Positions 15,001 to 27,984 of a DNA stretch of 64,000 nucleotides are shown here, one piece after another. Numbering within the stretch: position 1 is the stretch's first letter; every line of letters starts with the position of its first letter. The notes under the pieces were generated by a model. It had not been told where the DNA came from and searched no databases. It saw nothing but the letters and a program-made list of their open reading frames with translations. The position numbers and the translations under genes were made by a program. This stretch comes from Aphelocoma coerulescens (Eukaryota > Chordata > Aves > Passeriformes > Corvidae): the NCBI RefSeq assembly GCF_041296385.1, contig NC_091023.1, forward strand, positions 4,588,924 through 4,652,923, read 5' to 3'.

Positions 15001-18000
15001 AGATGAATATTTCTCTTTTATAATGGAATGAGAAGAGAAGAGAATGTGTCATGAATGCTTTTAGAGCCTAATCCGTTAATTAAAAATTCTTTATGCAGAG
15101 CTTGTTTTCTAACTCAGAATGCTGAGCCAGCTCTTCTGATTGAGGATCCCAACCTTTTGGGCAGCATTGGCCTTGATAAGAGATATTTTTTCTTTTTGGC
15201 TTTTCAAACACCATAAGCTGTGCAGTGCTGCCAGTGTGAATGAAACTTTCAGGAGCAAATGAAGCAGCTACTCTAGACCCAGTGAACACTATGGAGTAGA
15301 AGCCAGGTATATGGCATCTTTATTGGTTGTTAAATCCTCCTAAACCCAGAGCAGTGTCCTTTGTGCCATCGAGCTGAGATGTGGAGCAGAACAAAATCTC
15401 AGCTGTCTTTGCCTTTCAGCCAGATGGACAACAGACTCGCTCTCCTCTCAAAACAAAGGGGGCTGGAAGCAGCAGTGTAAGGTATTTTAAGAATTTCCAC
15501 TCTGGTGAAACACCTCATATCATGGAAGGTCTGCATTCAAACTGTGTACACTTGGGGGTTTTGCTCAGAGGAAATACTTGCCCTGGGCCTGGATGTTGCC
15601 TTCCACCAACATGTGAATAGCTATTTTAAATTGACCTATATTCCATTTTATTTAGCTATTTTTCACAAGGATTTCAGTAAAGAGCTGAACTTGTTTTTAC
15701 TGCTACTGTGTAGGTTTCTCTCTCTTTATTTCCTTCTTTTATTTTAAATATAACTTCCTCTGGTTAGTTTTCCTACTCTACCATTGACATATCATCACTA
15801 TACAGTGTAGTTGTTGAACATGTGTCCTGTCAGCCCTATATACTGATGAAAGGAAGCAGCAGTAGGATCCTTCATAAAGGTGAGGAACATGGCCACACCA
15901 CGGGGCTGTGCAGCACAGTGCTTGCTCAAGCAATGTCTTTGTACAGGAGGAAGGAGCTGGGACTTATCTGTGTAAGGACAAGGAAATGTAGGTCTCTCCA
16001 GTGACCTTCAGCTAAAGGACCTTGACTTAGAGATGGGATTGAACTCTTGACAGAATTCCCCAAAGAATCTGTTTTATGTTAATCTATTTAGTAATCTCTC
16101 TGCTGACCCGTATTTGCTCCTGGCCTCCAAACATCCTGTGGCAATTAACTCCACAGCATAATGATGTGTTATGTGCAAAAACCATGACCAAGGGGAAGGA
16201 GCATCAAAAGCTGAAATTGATAAAAAGCCTGAATAATGCAGGTATCAGCTGTATAAAACCTTTGAAGATCTGCTTATTTGACTCCAGATTTGATCACAAT
16301 TCTGCTCTCACTCTGATTTTTATGCTAGTCTGGCATTGCCATTTTTAGGTGAGATCAAAATTAGGCCAAAATGCTTCTAAGGGAAGGCAATATCTGATGT
16401 TTCTAATTAAAAAAATCAAATCTGCTCTTAACAAGAAATAACCCAATGCTTAAGAGAGATGGCTTCTTGTAAAATTTAAGGAACATCTGAAATCTATGAA
16501 AATAGTCAAGCTTGTGTTATTTCCCTCTCATATAGGTACCCTTGTGTTTAATTAGGAATAACACTGAAGTCTTGGAGTGCTGCAGTTTTGATAAGAATTG
16601 ATGTAATAGGCTTTGATACTGTTAGTTTAAAGAAATTCAATTAATAATTAAGGTGTTTGCTGGTATCAGTCATGCAGCACATTCAGAGTCAATTATTGCA
16701 TTCTACATATTTGATTTAGACAAAAACAAGTGTATGTCTTTGCTTTAATCCCTTGTTCCATAGACAAAGGATGTGGGGTGTCTGATCAGAGAGGGAGGGG
16801 TGAGAGACAAGAAATGCCAGCCCAACCTTATGCTAATTTAAACATGGTATATGGTCGCCCTGTTGGCATTGGGCTTTCTCAACAACTGCTTTCTGCAAGG
16901 TTATTTTAGTCTTTTTTCCCCTGTGTGAATGAATTGCAGTCAGAAGCTTTAGATTGTTTGCAGATTTTATTCCCTTTAAGTAAGGGTCTTCAAAATGAGC
17001 TAAAGCCCTCTCAGTGGGTATAAAACATCAGAGTACCACTGTGGTCAATGGAGACATGCACTTTATTTTATCAGGATGTAACACCTTCATTTTTGGTGAC
17101 TGATTCAGTTTTAAACCTTGTCACACATTTAGTGTTTTATCCAAGGTGAAGGCACTCCACGTGCTTTCTCCTCAGTTTGAGAACAAGCATTTGGTAGTGC
17201 TACCTTGCTGCTGTATCTTACCTCAAGCCCCACGCATATTTTTTCCTCTTTCCACCCATCATCTGTTTTCCCTTGCCTTTGTCCCCACTCCCAAATTTCA
17301 AACCCAGGCCATGCTTCCTTTGTTGTTCAAGCTGAAAACATGAGCTTGGGTCTTAACAAGACCCATCTGTGCCGGCTGCAGCAGCCAGGTCAAGGTTGGT
17401 GTTGTGCTGGGGCAGGAATGTGGCTGTTGGATCTTTCACCCAGGAGCGGGGCACAGCTCTCTGCTGCTCCAGTGCTACTGCACAAGATTTTTTGGTAACA
17501 TAGCAGAAACAAATCTGAAGATTTCCTACTGTGGGCACAGAGCAATGACCCCCTACCCTCAAGAGTGTTGGGAGACAGAGGCAAGGATAATGCCAAAGTG
17601 AGTACCCAATAATTGCTTCCTAAAGTGTGTTTCATGTACATCCTGCCACTGTAAAACACTGAGTTGCCTATCTTGTAACTGCTGGCTAATGAGTCTCTTG
17701 ACCTCCCACTGTCATGCTAATGCGACTGCACACTTGGAACCCCCATGAGCCAATAAATTACTCCTTTTCTAAATACCCTTTTACAGCTTGCTGCTATCTC
17801 TGCAACGGAGACTACCTATCTCATTAATTTGTAATTGTGCTGAAATATTGGAGCCTTGAAAGTGGCATATGAACTGAAATACAAATTCAGTAGATGTGCT
17901 GCTGCCAAAAGGCTGTATAAAGTCAGTTAAGCTATATATTACTGGAGATAAGGAAATTATCTTCTACTTTGGGCTCTGGTATTGCTTGGATCCTTATTTA

Positions 18001-21000
18001 TATAGCTTGGATAAATGAAAGGGTAAATGCAATGAGGATGTGGGGTTGCAGATGTGAAATACATGGCAAACAATGGAAGAAATGCTGTTTCCTCTCATAG
18101 AGTTTGACATATGTGGAGATAGTCCCAGGCGAACTTTTCTCAAGAATTCTTGTATTTTAATAACATGTGGCTTGTGAAACAAAGATCCAGTGCAGAGACT
18201 CTTACAAGCATAGGAAACACTGACAGCTTTTCAGTTGGATTAAATACCTGTAGATGTATGTAGGGACTTTACATAAAGGACCTGAATATGTAAGAAAACC
18301 TTTTGCAAGAATTCTCTGGGAAACCTATGTGATTTTTTTTTTTTAATGGGTAAAACATGCAGTTTTGGGAATGTGCCATAAAAGAGGGTGAATCATGTAG
18401 GAAGCCCAGTTTTCACAGTGGTTTTGGGACACATGTAGTTTTGTTGTAGCAAGCACTAATAGGAGATCTATCTTTGCTCAGTGCACATTTCTGAATAGCA
18501 CTTTTCACAGGAAGTGAATACTCATTTTTCCACAATGCTGAGGGAGGGAGGCAAAGGACATCACTTGAACCAGGGTGGGAGAGCAGCTGCAGAGCAGGGT
18601 CTTGGCCAGGGGCTGCAGAGCCTGTCTAGTTCACACTGATTCTGGTGGGTTTAAATTTGGTTGTGGGCTTGGGATTTTTTTAATAAAAAACCCAGCAAGG
18701 TACATTTTGTGAATAATGTAGTAGGTTATGATTGAATAAACCCCCCCCCACCATCAAACTTGTGTGCCTATTCATCACTCACTTTGGTTTAACTTCTATC
18801 ACTGAGATTTTTTTTGTGGGGACAGAAAAGAATGGAAGACTTTCTAAGTTTTTTTTAATGGCATTAAACTACTTGAGTGTCAATGCCTAAGATTGGGTTG
18901 TCAGGAAAGCCAGAGCATGAGCTATCAGAACAAATAAAGGGGGATGATGTACTTATGTCTGAACATTTTTTTGTTTGGTTCCTTTCTTGAGTGTTAGGAA
19001 TAGTGTTCTTTCATCTCTTGCACACTTTTTTTGGACATAATCTGTCAACTTTGCCCCAATATTTTTAACAGGTCTGAAAATATTCAAAGTCAACACTTGA
19101 AAATATTTTAAGGTATTTTACCTTTGTCTAATTTAAATCTGGTTTTTTTTTAAATGAAAAGTAAATAAATTTTATGCTGGGGAGAGCAAGTATCCCTTTA
19201 CTTTTTTGGCATTGCTCCTAAATTACAAAGCTTCAAAAGTGAAGGATATAAGAAATGCAGAGAATTAATGATGGAATAGCATGTGGTGCCATGTACAACA
19301 GGGCCAACTGTGACCATGTGCTGAACTTTCAAAGGAAAAAAAAAAATCAAAGCCTCCTCCAGTTCCAATCTGATCCAGTATCCTTGAAGCAAAGTCTCCC
19401 ACTGACAGGGAAGAAAACTGGGATAGACCCTTAGGCACATCAGATGTGACTGCATTCACAAAATCTCCGGCATGAGAGAGAACCAGTTTAATGGCACATC
19501 TAATATTCTCTCCATTTCAGAATGCTTCTTTTTAATTCTGTTAGTACTAATTGAAAGCAATCCAACAGGCAAATGTCATTTTGTAGCAAACAGCTGATTA
19601 AACATTATGAATTTTCACTCAGATGATGGTACATATCACTATGTCAGTCGTTTGCTTGTGTTTAAAATTACAGTAAATAATCATAGTGGTATTTCCTACT
19701 GGATATAAAATAAAATCTATTTCCACAGCACTACTTTTAGCAGAGTAAAAATGAATCCCAAGTACAACATTCTCCATAGTTTACAGTTATTTCCCCCCCC
19801 ACTAACTGTTTATTATTAATTATCCAGACATGTCTGTATTATGCTATTGAACTGTCTTTCTTCATCCTTCCTAGGATAAATCCACTTACACTGGTGGTTA
19901 ATTGCTCACAGCACTGTGACTTTCATGCAGGTGATATGGAGCTGGCTAATGCTGAAATTGCTGATGGCTGGCCTTGCTGCATGGGGAAGGGTTGCATCCG
20001 GACAAGTACTCAAGAATGGCTTTTGAATACTTAAACCAGCAAGAACTTGTTCTGAATTCCAGTTACATGCCCAGTTTTACATGCCTTTGCATGGAAACTA
20101 GTTAGTGCCTGGCAATGAGATACTGAAGAGGGTCTGCCATACGCAAATTCATTTTTACTGTCCTGGGGCTTTAATGATTTACTGGAAGATGTTATTCTGT
20201 TATTTAAAGCAGCGCTGTACATGACTAAGAAAGTGTCCATGAGTATGGACAGGAACAGTACTGCTGAAGGACAGGGCCAGATTTCATTCCCAAGCAAATT
20301 ATTTTGTGCCAGCTGACTCTCACAATGAATTCATTTAAATGGCTTGGATCAAATTGCACACATTTAATGTGGTTAAATTGAAAATTGCTTCTGTGATTCC
20401 CCCAAAATTCGTAAGCTTCCTCTGAGTATTCAGTTAATTTCCTATATTATAACCTGTATGGGAGCAGGGGAGGGAGAGGACAAGGTTACCTCTTGCTGCA
20501 TTCAGTTGGGTGCCATTCCTGAGCTGTGCCGAGCTCAGCCAGAGCAGCTGGATGGCAGCACTAATCGATGGCTCTGCCTCCGTTCATTGTTTGCAGTGGT
20601 GCAGCCCCGTGCCCCCACGCTGGCAGATGCCTTTCATCTCCCCCAGTGCTCTGCCTTCACAAAATTGTTAACAGCATCCCTGTCTTTGACAGTGGTGTAA
20701 ACTACATAACCTACACAAGTTTATTGAATTTCAGTCAAATGCAATGAAGACACACTGGTGTCACTGCTTGACCTCAGCTGTGTTGTTGTCTACCAAGCTA
20801 AGTAAAATCTCTGGGCTACTGGTCTTTTATTGCTGTGCATGAATTGAATGAAGGAAGGAGTATTTCTTTATGGTCTGCAGATCAGCAGAAGTCTGATTTA
20901 AAGGTTGTCAAATTGATTTCAGGCTAGTGATAATGCTTTTTAATGTGAGATCCTGCTCTGCGTGGCTGCTTTTTTGTTGATCTATGTTCAAATATTTGCC

Positions 21001-22029
21001 TGAATCTGAAAAATAACCATTTTGTCCATCTTTCCTGGTGCAGAAATCATTAACATCACAGGCCCTGATTTAATGAAGTATTTTGACATAATGAAGTATA
21101 TCATGAAGTTCTAGAGGAACTTCAATGTATGGCAAAATTATTGCTGAATTAGGGCCTTCAGTCTCAGTTTTACAAAAGTAAGGTGCTAAGGGGACTGGAG
21201 CAATGGAGAAGATGGACCTGCTTTATGTCTTACTGAATTTCTTGATTGGAACAAATGAGTTTTTGTCAGGTCTGTAAGCTAAATTCATCTACTTCTTAAT
21301 TGGTACAGACTCCTTTACCGAGAGGTTGATGGCATGGAACAACATGCATTGGAGAAGCAGTGAATCTTGGTTTTGAGTACAGTGGGTACTTTATGTTTCC
21401 AGTGCTTCTTGAAATCTGGCCATCTTTTCAGGTGTCTTCTTCCAGTTAAGAAGCAAATTTAGTTATCAGTATTAAAAAAATAGTGTACAGTTAAAGTGAA
21501 ACTTTTTGGAAAAAACTTCCGTGAAACACTACGATTAAAATCAAGCAGATGTTTAATGGGCATTTTAGTAGGATTAGGTGGCTTTTCAAAGCCATTTCTA
21601 AAGGCAGTTGCAATTCCATCTTCTGAGCAGGTAAAATGGTAGTACATGCCTATTTGATCTGAATCCATAGAACTAGAATAAATACATAGTAAGAGTAAAT
21701 GCTAGTAATGGCACTGATCCTTGACTTAGCCAATTGTATTCTTTGAACATATTCTTTTCAGGTGCTCTGATTTCACCCCTCCTTACCCAAGTGGGGAAGT
21801 CGAGTCTTGCTGTTCCTGTGTGCACACAATTGAGGAGCACTGCCTCCATAAGTGACCCTACTGAAGCTCCAGTAGGAAAGAATACACTTCATGCATAATA
21901 AGGAAGATAGAAGAAGCTTCAGACTGGGGCCAAACATTCCGTTCATAAGTTTCATGTCCTTCTGAAAGGTAAGAAATATGGGGGGGAATCTTTGTCCTCT
22001 TTGTACCTTCACGTGGTACAGGAAGACCA
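1..22029. other. Host non-coding DNA, no gene recognised
   Basis: About 22 kb of AT-rich unique sequence. All open frames on both strands are short (about 60-140 codons), many begin at non-ATG triplets, and none shows a recognisable domain, signal peptide or exon-like run bounded by convincing splice sites. I saw no tRNA, rRNA or clear recent repeat. Scattered homopolymers (for example C-runs near 18740 and 19793) are the only low-complexity features. It is best read as intergenic or intronic; weakly diverged ancient repeats may be present but cannot be named by eye. Confidence 0.6.
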
Positions 22030-22174
22030 TAGGGAGGTGGTGGAGTCACCGTCCCTGGAAGTGTTTAAGAAAAGCCTGGATGTGGCACTCAGTTGACAAG
22101 GTGGTGTTAGGTCATAGGTTGGACTCAATGATCTCAAAGGTCTTTTCCAACCTAATTCATTCTGTGATTCTATG
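22030..22174 (+). mobile_element. CR1 LINE 3'-end fragment
   Basis: The segment reads like the terminal part of an avian CR1 retroposon: a 'gaggtggtggagtcaccgtc' block, then 'gttggactcaatgatctcaa' and 'aggtcttttccaacct', closing with two octamers (attctgtg, attctatg) at 22159-22174. These blocks are typical of the CR1 3' untranslated tail. Only about 145 bp is present, consistent with the strong 5' truncation usual for CR1. The orientation is forward because the octamer tail lies at the right end. Subfamily cannot be set by eye. Confidence 0.85.
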
Positions 22175-25170
22175 AAATGCAGAACCCCAACACACTGATT
22201 TTCTCTGCCTCTTTTGTGAACGTTCCTAGTACTTCTCAAAGACTCCTAGTGATATAATAATAAAAATACCCTTGCCCCCTGCCTTCTGCTACAGCACAAA
22301 CAGACTTTGGAGGCAGTGGGAGGGGATGGACAGCTCTTAAACTAAAATGCTTAGCACTCCGTGTGCTGTACACTGCCAGGCTTAGGAGAGGCAATGCCTC
22401 TCTGCCTCCTGCTGTGTGAGGCGATGACGTACTCTGCCGTGTGCTCTGCAGGGACTGTGGCATTAATACCAGTATTTTAGTGAGCTAGAGGAATATTTCA
22501 GTCTTATAAATTCTTCAAAGCTGTGCAGGGAATGCTCAGTGACACTCTGATGCCAGTCACTAGGTGACTGCAGTAAGTATTAGGGGGCTCAGGCAATGCG
22601 TGCCCCTTAGGACAGGCTGGGAGGGGCAGAGGTACCCTGCAAATGTAGGCCAGAGGGAGAGGGAGTTTCTCCTGCCAGGGAGATGCCCTGGGGTGTGAGC
22701 TGTAACTGCAAGGACTGCTGGCTGAGAAATTAAGATTAGAAGCAGCAAGTTTTTGCACAGTGGGAGACAGGCTGGGTCTGAAGCAAGATAAGGGCAGGAA
22801 TTTTTATGCAGAGCAAAGTGTAATTCAGGGCTGTGAGGGAAGCAGTGGTGGAGGGCAGGGAAGAGGGGGAGACCTTGCTGATGAACAGCAACTGAGCTCT
22901 GCTTCAGATGCCATAAGGAAAAGGGAAAAGGCTGAGCTGTGTGAAAGGAGATGCCCCAGCTCCAGAGGCCTGGTGTGTTGTAGCAGCACATATCCCTTAG
23001 ATGCGAAAGCAAGGGGACTTCTGACAAAAATTAATTGGCTCAGCACAATTTTTTAGAGATGCACCATATGAAAATACTTAATATTCTGATGGAGTCTACA
23101 GTTAGAGATGTTTCTTTTCCTATTTGCCAGAGGGACTGAGTAAAGATACAGAACCGGCCTCAGTTGCTCCTTGTTAGGCTCTTCCAACTACAACCAAGTT
23201 GCTTTTCCCAATTATTAACAAATTTCATTTTTGATTTTGCATAACATTTTCCTGCTCTTTATGTAAATAGTTATGTTTAAATATTCCTGGTTTAGGGAAG
23301 GTGGAGACTGACCTTAAAGACATTAATTGACTTTACCCCCATGTAGCTATTTCTATTGGTGTTGTAAGAGCTCAACTATGTTTTCTGCTACAGTGGGGGA
23401 CATGTTCTTGTTGCACCTCTGCCTCTCAACAGAGCAATTTAGAACAGGTAGCTAAAATGATCATTTTTCCTAAGAGTATTGGTGAACATAAAAAAAATAC
23501 AGGGGTGGCAGGTGTAAAAAAGAGAAAGAAGAGGGGCAGCCATGCAGGGAGGAAGGCAGGAAGCTGCCAAGGCTCTCAAGAGCTGTGGCCCAATCTTAAA
23601 TTATACAGCGTTATATCTTTGAAAAAAATGAGATGAGATGTTTAACACCAGGAGGTTTGTAAAAATGTATCTTTGGAGGAATCTGATAAAATAGAGCTGC
23701 CTGGGTTTGCCTCACTTGGGTCTTTTGGAGTTTTCAAAGGGTAAAAGGAAAAGGCCCTGTTTTTTCATGTAGTAGGGGAATCCTAGAGGGAATGGGCTGT
23801 TGAAATGATGTAAACTATAAACTTGCAAGCAGGAAGACTTGTTTTTTTTAAACATTATAGTGGTAAGTATGGATGAGATACTGCAGTACTGCAAAAAATT
23901 GTTCTGCTGCACAAAAATGACAACAAGATCTATGGGGATACTGAAACACCATTTCCCTAGATTCTAGAAAAATGTCCAAAACGTCTGAATGTCTAGAAAA
24001 TGAGCCATAGAGTATTTGATAAGTCATGCAGATTAATTTGTGAGCTGAATTATTTCTTAAATGAAGAATTTTATTCTTGATGAGTAAACTTTACACACAT
24101 GATAATTTAATTTTTCTCAGTGTATCTTTGTGTCCTAGATGAGGCTCAACTTCATTTTGTTCTTGATACCAATTAATGAATTGTTCACTCTATGGCAGTG
24201 GCTCACTGGAAACTGGTTAGCTGCACAAGCACAGCTCACAGGACAATCTGTTGCCTTGAAAGTCAGATAACAACTCCTGCACCAATAGATGATAACAGCT
24301 TCGTGGCACCTGTCCCTGCAACGTGCAGATTGTTAGATGTCACTGAGTAGTGGCACTTAGATTTTTACACCTCCTTTTGCTAGGGGGAAAAAGAAGTCCA
24401 AAAGATGAGATGAAAAACAACAAGGATTTAGCCCAAAGGACAAAATCCTTATTCTCTTACAATAGGTCTGTAAAGTATTGTCTTGCTGGGGGTTTTCATA
24501 AAAATGGTGTTTTCCCATCTACTGTAGATTTTAATTGCTCTGAAAACAAATGTGTTGTGCCAGCTTGTAGACAGAGTATTTCATCAAAGTGCAACCAAGC
24601 CCTATAGCACAGCATATGGATAGTCATTACCTTTGGAGGCTCACAGCCACCTGTGGCCACCTGCTTTCTCTCAGCAATATGCCACAGTACCTGGGGCTGC
24701 TAGTTTTGTTTTCAAAATAATTTATTTGTGTTTTGTTAGGCTCTTCTCCTAATTTTGTTAACACAGTTAGGGCAATTAAGAGGAAGAAACAGAATCTGAT
24801 TCATTAATAATGCCAGATACATGGCGGTCTGTAAACAGGATCGATTGCATATTTAACTGATGCAAATCACTGGAGTTAAATCCATCTCCACTAAAGTTAC
24901 CTCTGACTTTCTTTTATCTCTGCTTAATACATTAACAATATTTTTTTTCCCCTTTTATGAACTGAGCACCTTTGAGAAGAGCAGTTAGCCTCCAAGCTAG
25001 TGACTTTCTTGCCTGGGTAGCAGTCCTGCCACAGAAATGTCCTGCATGAGACTGAGCACTGCAAGTAATTTATGGCACTCTCACCATTGGACTTGCATGA
25101 TCTTTTCCCTGTCTGTGCAAGAGAGGGAAGCTTTCCCTTCCATGGGCTGGCAGATCCTGAACATTGTTCA
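22175..25170. other. Host non-coding DNA left of the provirus
   Basis: Unique-looking sequence with no supported gene. A purine-rich stretch at about 22600-22990 keeps several frames open on both strands (longest about 155 codons, minus strand), but composition explains this better than coding. The right edge is the proviral target site. Confidence 0.55.
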
Positions 25171-25175
25171 CTTAC
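25171..25175 (+). repeat. Target-site duplication, left copy (CTTAC)
   Basis: CTTAC lies immediately before the first base of the left LTR and is repeated exactly after the last base of the right LTR. A 4-6 bp duplication is the signature of retroviral integrase. The empty site would read ...gttcacttactgtaac... . Confidence 0.93.
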
Positions 25176-25927
25176 TGTGAGGAATGAGACAACTCTTTGT
25201 AGAAATTAAAACAATTTATTAAAACAGAAAAAAATTGAAAAATTGCAAAAAAAACCTAACAAAATATAAAAATTTGGGATCCAGATGGCTCGAGAGATAT
25301 GCCCCAGGAGCGCAGGGATTCAGGAACTTTAGGCTTAAGACAGCTCTGAACCTCAGGTAGAGAAAAAAAATAAACTTGCAGTTTAGGCTGGTCAAAAAGA
25401 AATCTATTTCTAAAAAGCCCCTAGAAAGGGGTAGGCTTCTCCAGCACTGCCTTAGCAAGCTGGAGAGGAAGGGAAAATGAGAATGACCACGTGTCTTTTT
25501 CTTCCTTTTATAGCTTTTGCTCCGCCCACAGTCCGCCCACAGCCCACCCCCCTGGTTCAAGGCGGTTGGTGTTTTCCCCTTGACAGACCACCTCTGTCCA
25601 CCAATGGCTCCTCCTGGTCAGAGGGGTGATATTAGTTGAGATAAGGGTCATGTGCTTATGAGGGCTGGGCTGTTTGTTGCAACCGGGGTTTTTAAAATCT
25701 GCCTTGAAACCAAGATACAAGTAAAACAAAAAAAAAAAAAATACATCCAACACATCTTAAAACACTTGTAAAGGTATACAGTAAACACAGGAAGATCATA
25801 AAAACTTGATTAGTGTACCTGGGCTGATGGATTGATTTTAACATTCAATTTAAAAATATTAAGCTCAAATTAATTAAGGCACTTAATATGCAAAGACCAA
25901 GCACAAATAGGGATTTCATGTATGACA
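25176..25927 (-). repeat. 3' LTR of the provirus
   Basis: 752 bp, identical by eye to the right LTR at a fixed offset of 9695 bp. In viral orientation it starts TGTCA and ends TCACA, giving short inverted termini. It abuts the polypurine tract on the internal side and host CTTAC on the other. It carries the same TATA motif (25506-25512), two GC boxes (25522-25527, 25533-25538), CCAAT motif (25601-25605), CACGTG E-box (25488-25493) and AATAAA (25215-25220) as its partner. A 14-base A-run at about 25728-25741 is the same length in both copies. Confidence 0.97.
25215..25220 (-). terminator. AATAAA polyadenylation signal in the 3' LTR
   Basis: TTTATT on the plus strand is AATAAA in viral sense. 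It lies about 40 bp before the LTR end, so cleavage should fall within about 20-25 bp of that end. That implies a very short U5 and, with the TATA box about 290 bp upstream, a long R. The U-rich sequence just downstream would serve as the downstream element. The equivalent hexamer in the 5' LTR is at 34910-34915. Confidence 0.8.
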
Positions 25928-25929
25928 AG

Positions 25930-25946
25930 TCCCCCCTTTTTCTCTT
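25930..25946 (-). promoter_or_regulatory. Polypurine tract (plus-strand primer)
   Basis: Seventeen purines in viral sense (aagagaaaaaggggggA), followed by CT and the TG of the LTR. This is the expected RNase H-resistant primer for plus-strand DNA synthesis. Cleavage after the last purine leaves two bases before TG, matching standard integrase end-processing at the U3 end. It lies 25 bp after the env stop codon. Confidence 0.9.
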
Positions 25947-25971
25947 ATGTTCACATCTTTGGTCTTTGCAT

Positions 25972-27984
25972 TTAAGTGGAGGTGGATAACTCTTCAGGGA
26001 TAGATTCAAGCTCTTTAAAACTGTCCCACACTTGCTGGGCAATTTTTCTCTCCTTTCTAGTTTTCTTATTGTTACTATTATTGATATGCATAATCTTTTG
26101 AGCGAATGGTGGACGCTGCTGTTGTCCTTGAAGATCCTGGATCAGTGGCATGCCTTGGACGACAGTGGTGATTAGACGGATGAAACAAGGGATTAAACAA
26201 GGGAGAAAAATAAGTCCTGTAAGGGAAAGTCCAACAATAATTAAAGCTTTCTTCCACCATTGTCCTTGGAAAATATTTTCCCACCATTCAGAAGTGATCA
26301 AGGGCTGCCATTTCTGCACTGGAACATGGGCTAGTTTCCTGATGTTTTGGGTAATCTTGGTGATGGCTTCGCCGTGATCATCAATATGGATGCAGCAGTC
26401 TGAGGTGTTAAACTTGCCGCATACTCCACCTTCTTCAGCTAGTAAATAGTCCAATGCCAGCCTATTTTGGTACACGGCTGCTCGAGTTTGCCCTTGCTGT
26501 GTGTTAAGTAGTTCAAGAGCAAGAGAGGTCTCATTAGTGATTACCTCAATTAGTGCTTGCAGTCTGATGATCCGGTTTAGCATGTAGATGGGAGTTTGGT
26601 ACCCCCAGCTCCCATCCTGTGCCCATGTTGCAGGTCCATATGTCTCTAGGATCCTCTCGGCTGGCCACTCTTCTTCTCCCCATCTCTGGGTCCCTCCTAT
26701 TACATGTCTCTTAGTACGGAAAAGTTCATCATAAAGGGAGATTCCAAGGTGGGCTCCAGCGTTTTCAGCAAGTAGGAAGAAGTTTGGTTGAATGGCTCCA
26801 AGAGTGCAGCTCCCTTTCCAGCGAGGTGGTAAGTTGGAATAAGCTCGGTTACCACAGATCCAGTAGAGGTCTTGTGGTGCTTCCCAGAAGTGGGGTTGTA
26901 TACTTGCTGCTGTAATCCAGTACTTGGAAATTTGTGGCAGGACAGAATATGGATTTCCTTGATCCCAGCACTGCCAGAGTTTTTTAACAGGATTCAAAAT
27001 GCAGTTTTTGTTTTTAACCTTTTCTGCAGACCAGAATACATCTGGTTCTTGAGGTATCCACCAATGTTTTTGCCCATCAGTTACCAGGTACCTTTTGCAT
27101 ATTGTCTCACCAACTTCTTCTGAAAATTTTCTTCCTTTCCTCCAGATGCATTCTTCTCCAATAACAGTATTGCTTAGCAGCCAGGTTTCATTGTCATGTC
27201 GGGTTGTGGGGGAGAGATTACTCAGTCAGAGTAAATCGGGGGGTCCAAGACTGACTCCCCGCCAAGGCCAACTCTCCGATTCTAAAGTTCCTCCGCACAC
27301 CCAGCAATTTGTTAAATTTAGCTGTTGTCCAATCCTTTCTGCCAGGTCAATAAACAAGTTTTTCCTTGACATCAAAGGATTGTTTTCTTTTTGTTTTTCC
27401 TTTTCTTCTATGACCACCTCTTGGATCAGGTCAGTGTCATAGGTCTTTCTTTTTAACAAATCTTCTGTCTTGGTTATGTATCTAAAATTGAAACAGAGCC
27501 AATCATCTTGGGAGGGGCACTCTCCCTTCTGCTTATGTATTTGGGTGCCAATGTTTTTGCCAATCCAGTACTTGTGACCTTTTTCTGAGCAGATACTCAA
27601 CCTTGTTATGTTGTAACAAGATGGATTAACATAAGTATGTGCTCGGAAAAAGTGTCGAATTTGAAATGAGCCTCCTTCTGCCTGGTACACAGTCTTGTAA
27701 CATCTGTTACAGCGGCTGTCGGCTGCTTGTGTAAAGGGAGGCCAGAGGACCCAGAGACAGATGACACTCAGTAGCAGGATGTTGCTCACTTTCCCCTTTA
27801 GGCATACCCGAGAGGAGCTGTCAGCATTTGGGTTGCCTCTGCTGGTGGGGGTTGTCATCTTTGCTTCTTTCGTCCTTTCTTTAGGCATCTCACCTTCAGA
27901 TGGTTCTTCAGTGACCTCAGGCTTCTGGAAACTCATGGTTATTTTAGGGTTGGCCTTGTCAAAGATTAGAGTTATCGTGCCCAT
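25972..27984 (-). pseudogene. env: env envelope glycoprotein, ERV3-like, one in-frame premature stop
   Basis: One frame of 671 codons starts at ATG 27984 and ends at TAA 25972-25974, but a TGA at 27226-27228 cuts it after 252 residues. Before the stop: a long charged N-terminal region, a hydrophobic signal core at residues about 69-82, several cysteines and a CWVC motif (227-230) of the gammaretroviral surface-subunit type. After the stop the frame stays open: furin-type RTKR (26707-26718), a helical heptad region, an immunosuppressive-type motif ending in CX7CC, a membrane anchor (about 26170-26250) and a tail of roughly 66 residues. No hydrophobic fusion peptide is evident after RTKR. Expected role: receptor binding and fusion at the virion surface. 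As it stands only a truncated, probably secreted surface fragment could be made. Expression would need the spliced mRNA. Confidence 0.9.

Noticed and set aside
22560..23027. 155-codon minus-strand frame
   Set aside because: No domain, non-coding-like composition, and competing frames open on the other strand.
25219..25753. Frames of 113 and 81 codons inside the LTRs
   Set aside because: Identical in both LTRs, but they overlap promoter and poly(A) signals, and nothing suggests translation.
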